Source: Zantedeschia hybrid cultivar
Lineage: Eukaryota; Streptophyta; Magnoliopsida; Alismatales; Araceae
Reading direction: 5' to 3'
NCBI GenBank assembly: GCA_030544215.1
Contig: JARZZO010000003.1
Location: 48,962,045-49,026,044 of the forward strand
DNA length: 64,000 bases
A model generated the notes under the pieces. The model saw only the letters and a list, made by a program, of their open reading frames with translations. It made no database searches and was not told the origin of the DNA. Below are positions 62,428-64,000 of this stretch, in pieces (within the stretch, counting starts at the first letter, position 1; every line of letters begins with the position of its first letter). A program made the position numbers and the translations under genes.

Positions 62428-64000
62428 GTATGCAACAAAAGTTTCAAATTTATTTTCCTGTTCATGGTGACCTGAATTAATGATACAGCTAGAGATACAC
62501 TTCTCATGAATAGTCTTGAAACACAAGATATGCAAGTTAGGATTACATAATTTGAGAGGCAAACATTCACTTTATCGGCACATGAAAAATAAAAAGAGAG
62601 AGAAGACATATCCACTCAATGTTGATGGATAAGGATGAAATCAAAATCTATAAATGTCCGGATATCAACAGAGGTAGAAGGAAATTAGGAAAGTCATACA
62701 GGCAGCTAGTCACTTGCCATCTTATGCAGATACACACACTCCTATGCTCCAGTTCAAATGTCCCAAAAACTTTAAGGACCTTCTTACTCAATCAAGCACT
62801 AGATATGATCGAGCAACCAGAATCAGGTAACATTGGGACTTTGTTCGAGGGACATGGGATGGGAGATGAAAAATGCTGGACAAGGGGCTGAAGTTGATCA
62901 ACACCATTTGTAAGAGAATAGAGAAAACATAGAAGATATAAGCTTCCCGAATCCCGTCTGAAGCGTAGATTATTTTTATAGGAGTCCATAGATGGTTTAT
63001 TTGGCCCATTTGGAGCCCGTTTAGCATGTTTTTAATTTTTTTCTAAATTTTAGGTATAATTTTATATTTTTCAGAGATTTTTAGAGCAAATTTTTGCAAT
63101 ATTTATCTATTTAGAAGTGTCTTAGTCTGTATTGGAGTTGGGTAGTCAAGTTTGAATCAGAAAGGTTCCTAAACACCATAGTTTTTTAGGGTTTCTACCA
63201 GACTAGCAGAGACAAGGCACTATAAATCAGAAAATCCCCAACACCCTAAGTTCGAACCTGGGTGTCCACCCTATCCCATACGACCCCATATCAACTGGGC
63301 AGAAGCCCATCGGTGGTCCCTAAACACTATATATATGGATGTATATCTCTTTTTAATTTATGGATGATTTTAGTACGAACCATTAGTGGTCCCTAAACAC
63401 TATATATATAGATGCATGTCTTTTTAATTTATGGATGAATTTTAGTACGAATTTTAGTTATTTTCTAGTGTTCTTTCTTTGCAACCAGAGAAGGTGACCT
63501 TACAACAGGGTCAAATCTGCCCTGCGACGGAACCAATTGCGACTCCCTAACTGCCGGTGCGACGCCGATAGTTTCTCCAACCCCTTTCTCCTTCATTGTC
63601 CCCCATCAACTTTGGTATATCAGAGCCTAACCCTGATCTCCACGGCTCTCTGTTGCCCTTCTCTTTCTCTCTCTATAGCCCTCCCAAGCCCATTACTGTT
63701 TATGAGTACCGTTCTGTGAACAGTAGCACTACCCTCTGCCGCCCACATCCTCCTTCTCTCTTTCAATTTCACCCGAACAAAAACCATTTCCCCCACTGCA
63801 GCACCGAAACAAGAAGAAGAACAAGAAAAAGAAGAAGAGTAGTAGAAGGGGTTGGAGGAAAGGGCCGGCCCTGCTGCCGTCGGCTCCCACCGGCACTACC
63901 ATCGCCGCAAATCGCCAACTCTGCCGGCACCATCAATAGGTGCCAACTGCCATGCCAGCATTGTCAGTGCCTCCATGCACCGCTGTCACTGTTGCCCAAA
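62428..64000. other. Intron upstream of exon A (gene direction), with a repeat-like GC-rich end
   Basis: No P5-type exon was found on the minus strand, so this intron is longer than 1.57 kb. From about 62980 the sequence resembles the repeat at 1380-1640 ('tttggcccatttggagcccg', 'gtacgaattttag'). 63530-64000 is CT-, CGCC- and GAA-rich and may be an LTR leader. Nothing coding was recognised. Confidence 0.45.
63314..63450. repeat. 73 bp tandem duplication
   Basis: 'tggtccctaaacactatata' starts at 63314 and again at 63387, each followed by 'tttttaatttatggatga' and 'ttagtacgaa'. The second copy is slightly shorter. Confidence 0.85.

Overview
The window is plant nuclear DNA. It carries spliced genes with GT-AG introns, Ty3/gypsy and Ty1/copia LTR retrotransposons, L1-type LINEs, hAT, Harbinger-like and Mutator-like DNA elements, and Au-type tRNA-derived SINEs. 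A fragment of plant mitochondrial small-subunit rRNA sits near the left edge. I would place it in a flowering plant with a large, repeat-rich genome. The sequence alone does not settle the lineage.

The only recognisable host gene runs on the minus strand through almost the whole window. It is a P5-type protein disulfide isomerase (PDIL2-2/2-3 class). Four consecutive exons lie at 62425-62268, 28002-27903, 7032-6856 and 6748-6603. They join in frame and give 193 residues: the end of the first linker, the second thioredoxin domain with its CGHC active site, and the start of the b domain. The introns between them are 34,265 bp, 20,870 bp and 107 bp. N-terminal exons should lie beyond 64000 and C-terminal exons before position 1. 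Nearly everything else is transposon sequence inside these introns.

Layout. Positions 1-6602 (intron after the last visible exon): the tail of a gypsy LTR, a mitochondrial rRNA fragment joined exactly to the LTR end, an unclassified repeat, and a LINE split by a 1 kb hAT-like element. Positions 7033-27902 (20.9 kb intron): a TRIM-like repeat pair, then a 17 kb gypsy element (9713-26798, target duplication AGCAC). The LTRs of this element carry two Au SINEs, a Harbinger-like MITE, a fold-back MITE and a complete 7.4 kb LTR element (17695-25074, target duplication GTATG). Positions 28003-62267 (34.3 kb intron): several hAT relatives, a 23.5 kb gypsy element (32893-56416) holding a 3.3 kb hAT transposon, a 2.7 kb solo LTR, a full-length LINE in reverse and a reversed LTR, and then a decayed copia element (56778-61899).

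The most unusual unit is the 7.4 kb element at 17695-25074. It has matched 896 bp LTRs and a shortened gag. It also has an array of hairpin-forming 74 bp repeats and a three-exon gene on the opposite strand with its own TATA box and G-box/ABRE motifs. It lacks protease, reverse transcriptase and integrase, so it must move with help from another element. Its antisense gene reads in the same direction as the host disulfide isomerase gene.

The two big gypsy elements each have two LTRs, so most nested insertions can be checked inside the window: the insert is present in one LTR and the empty site is in the other.
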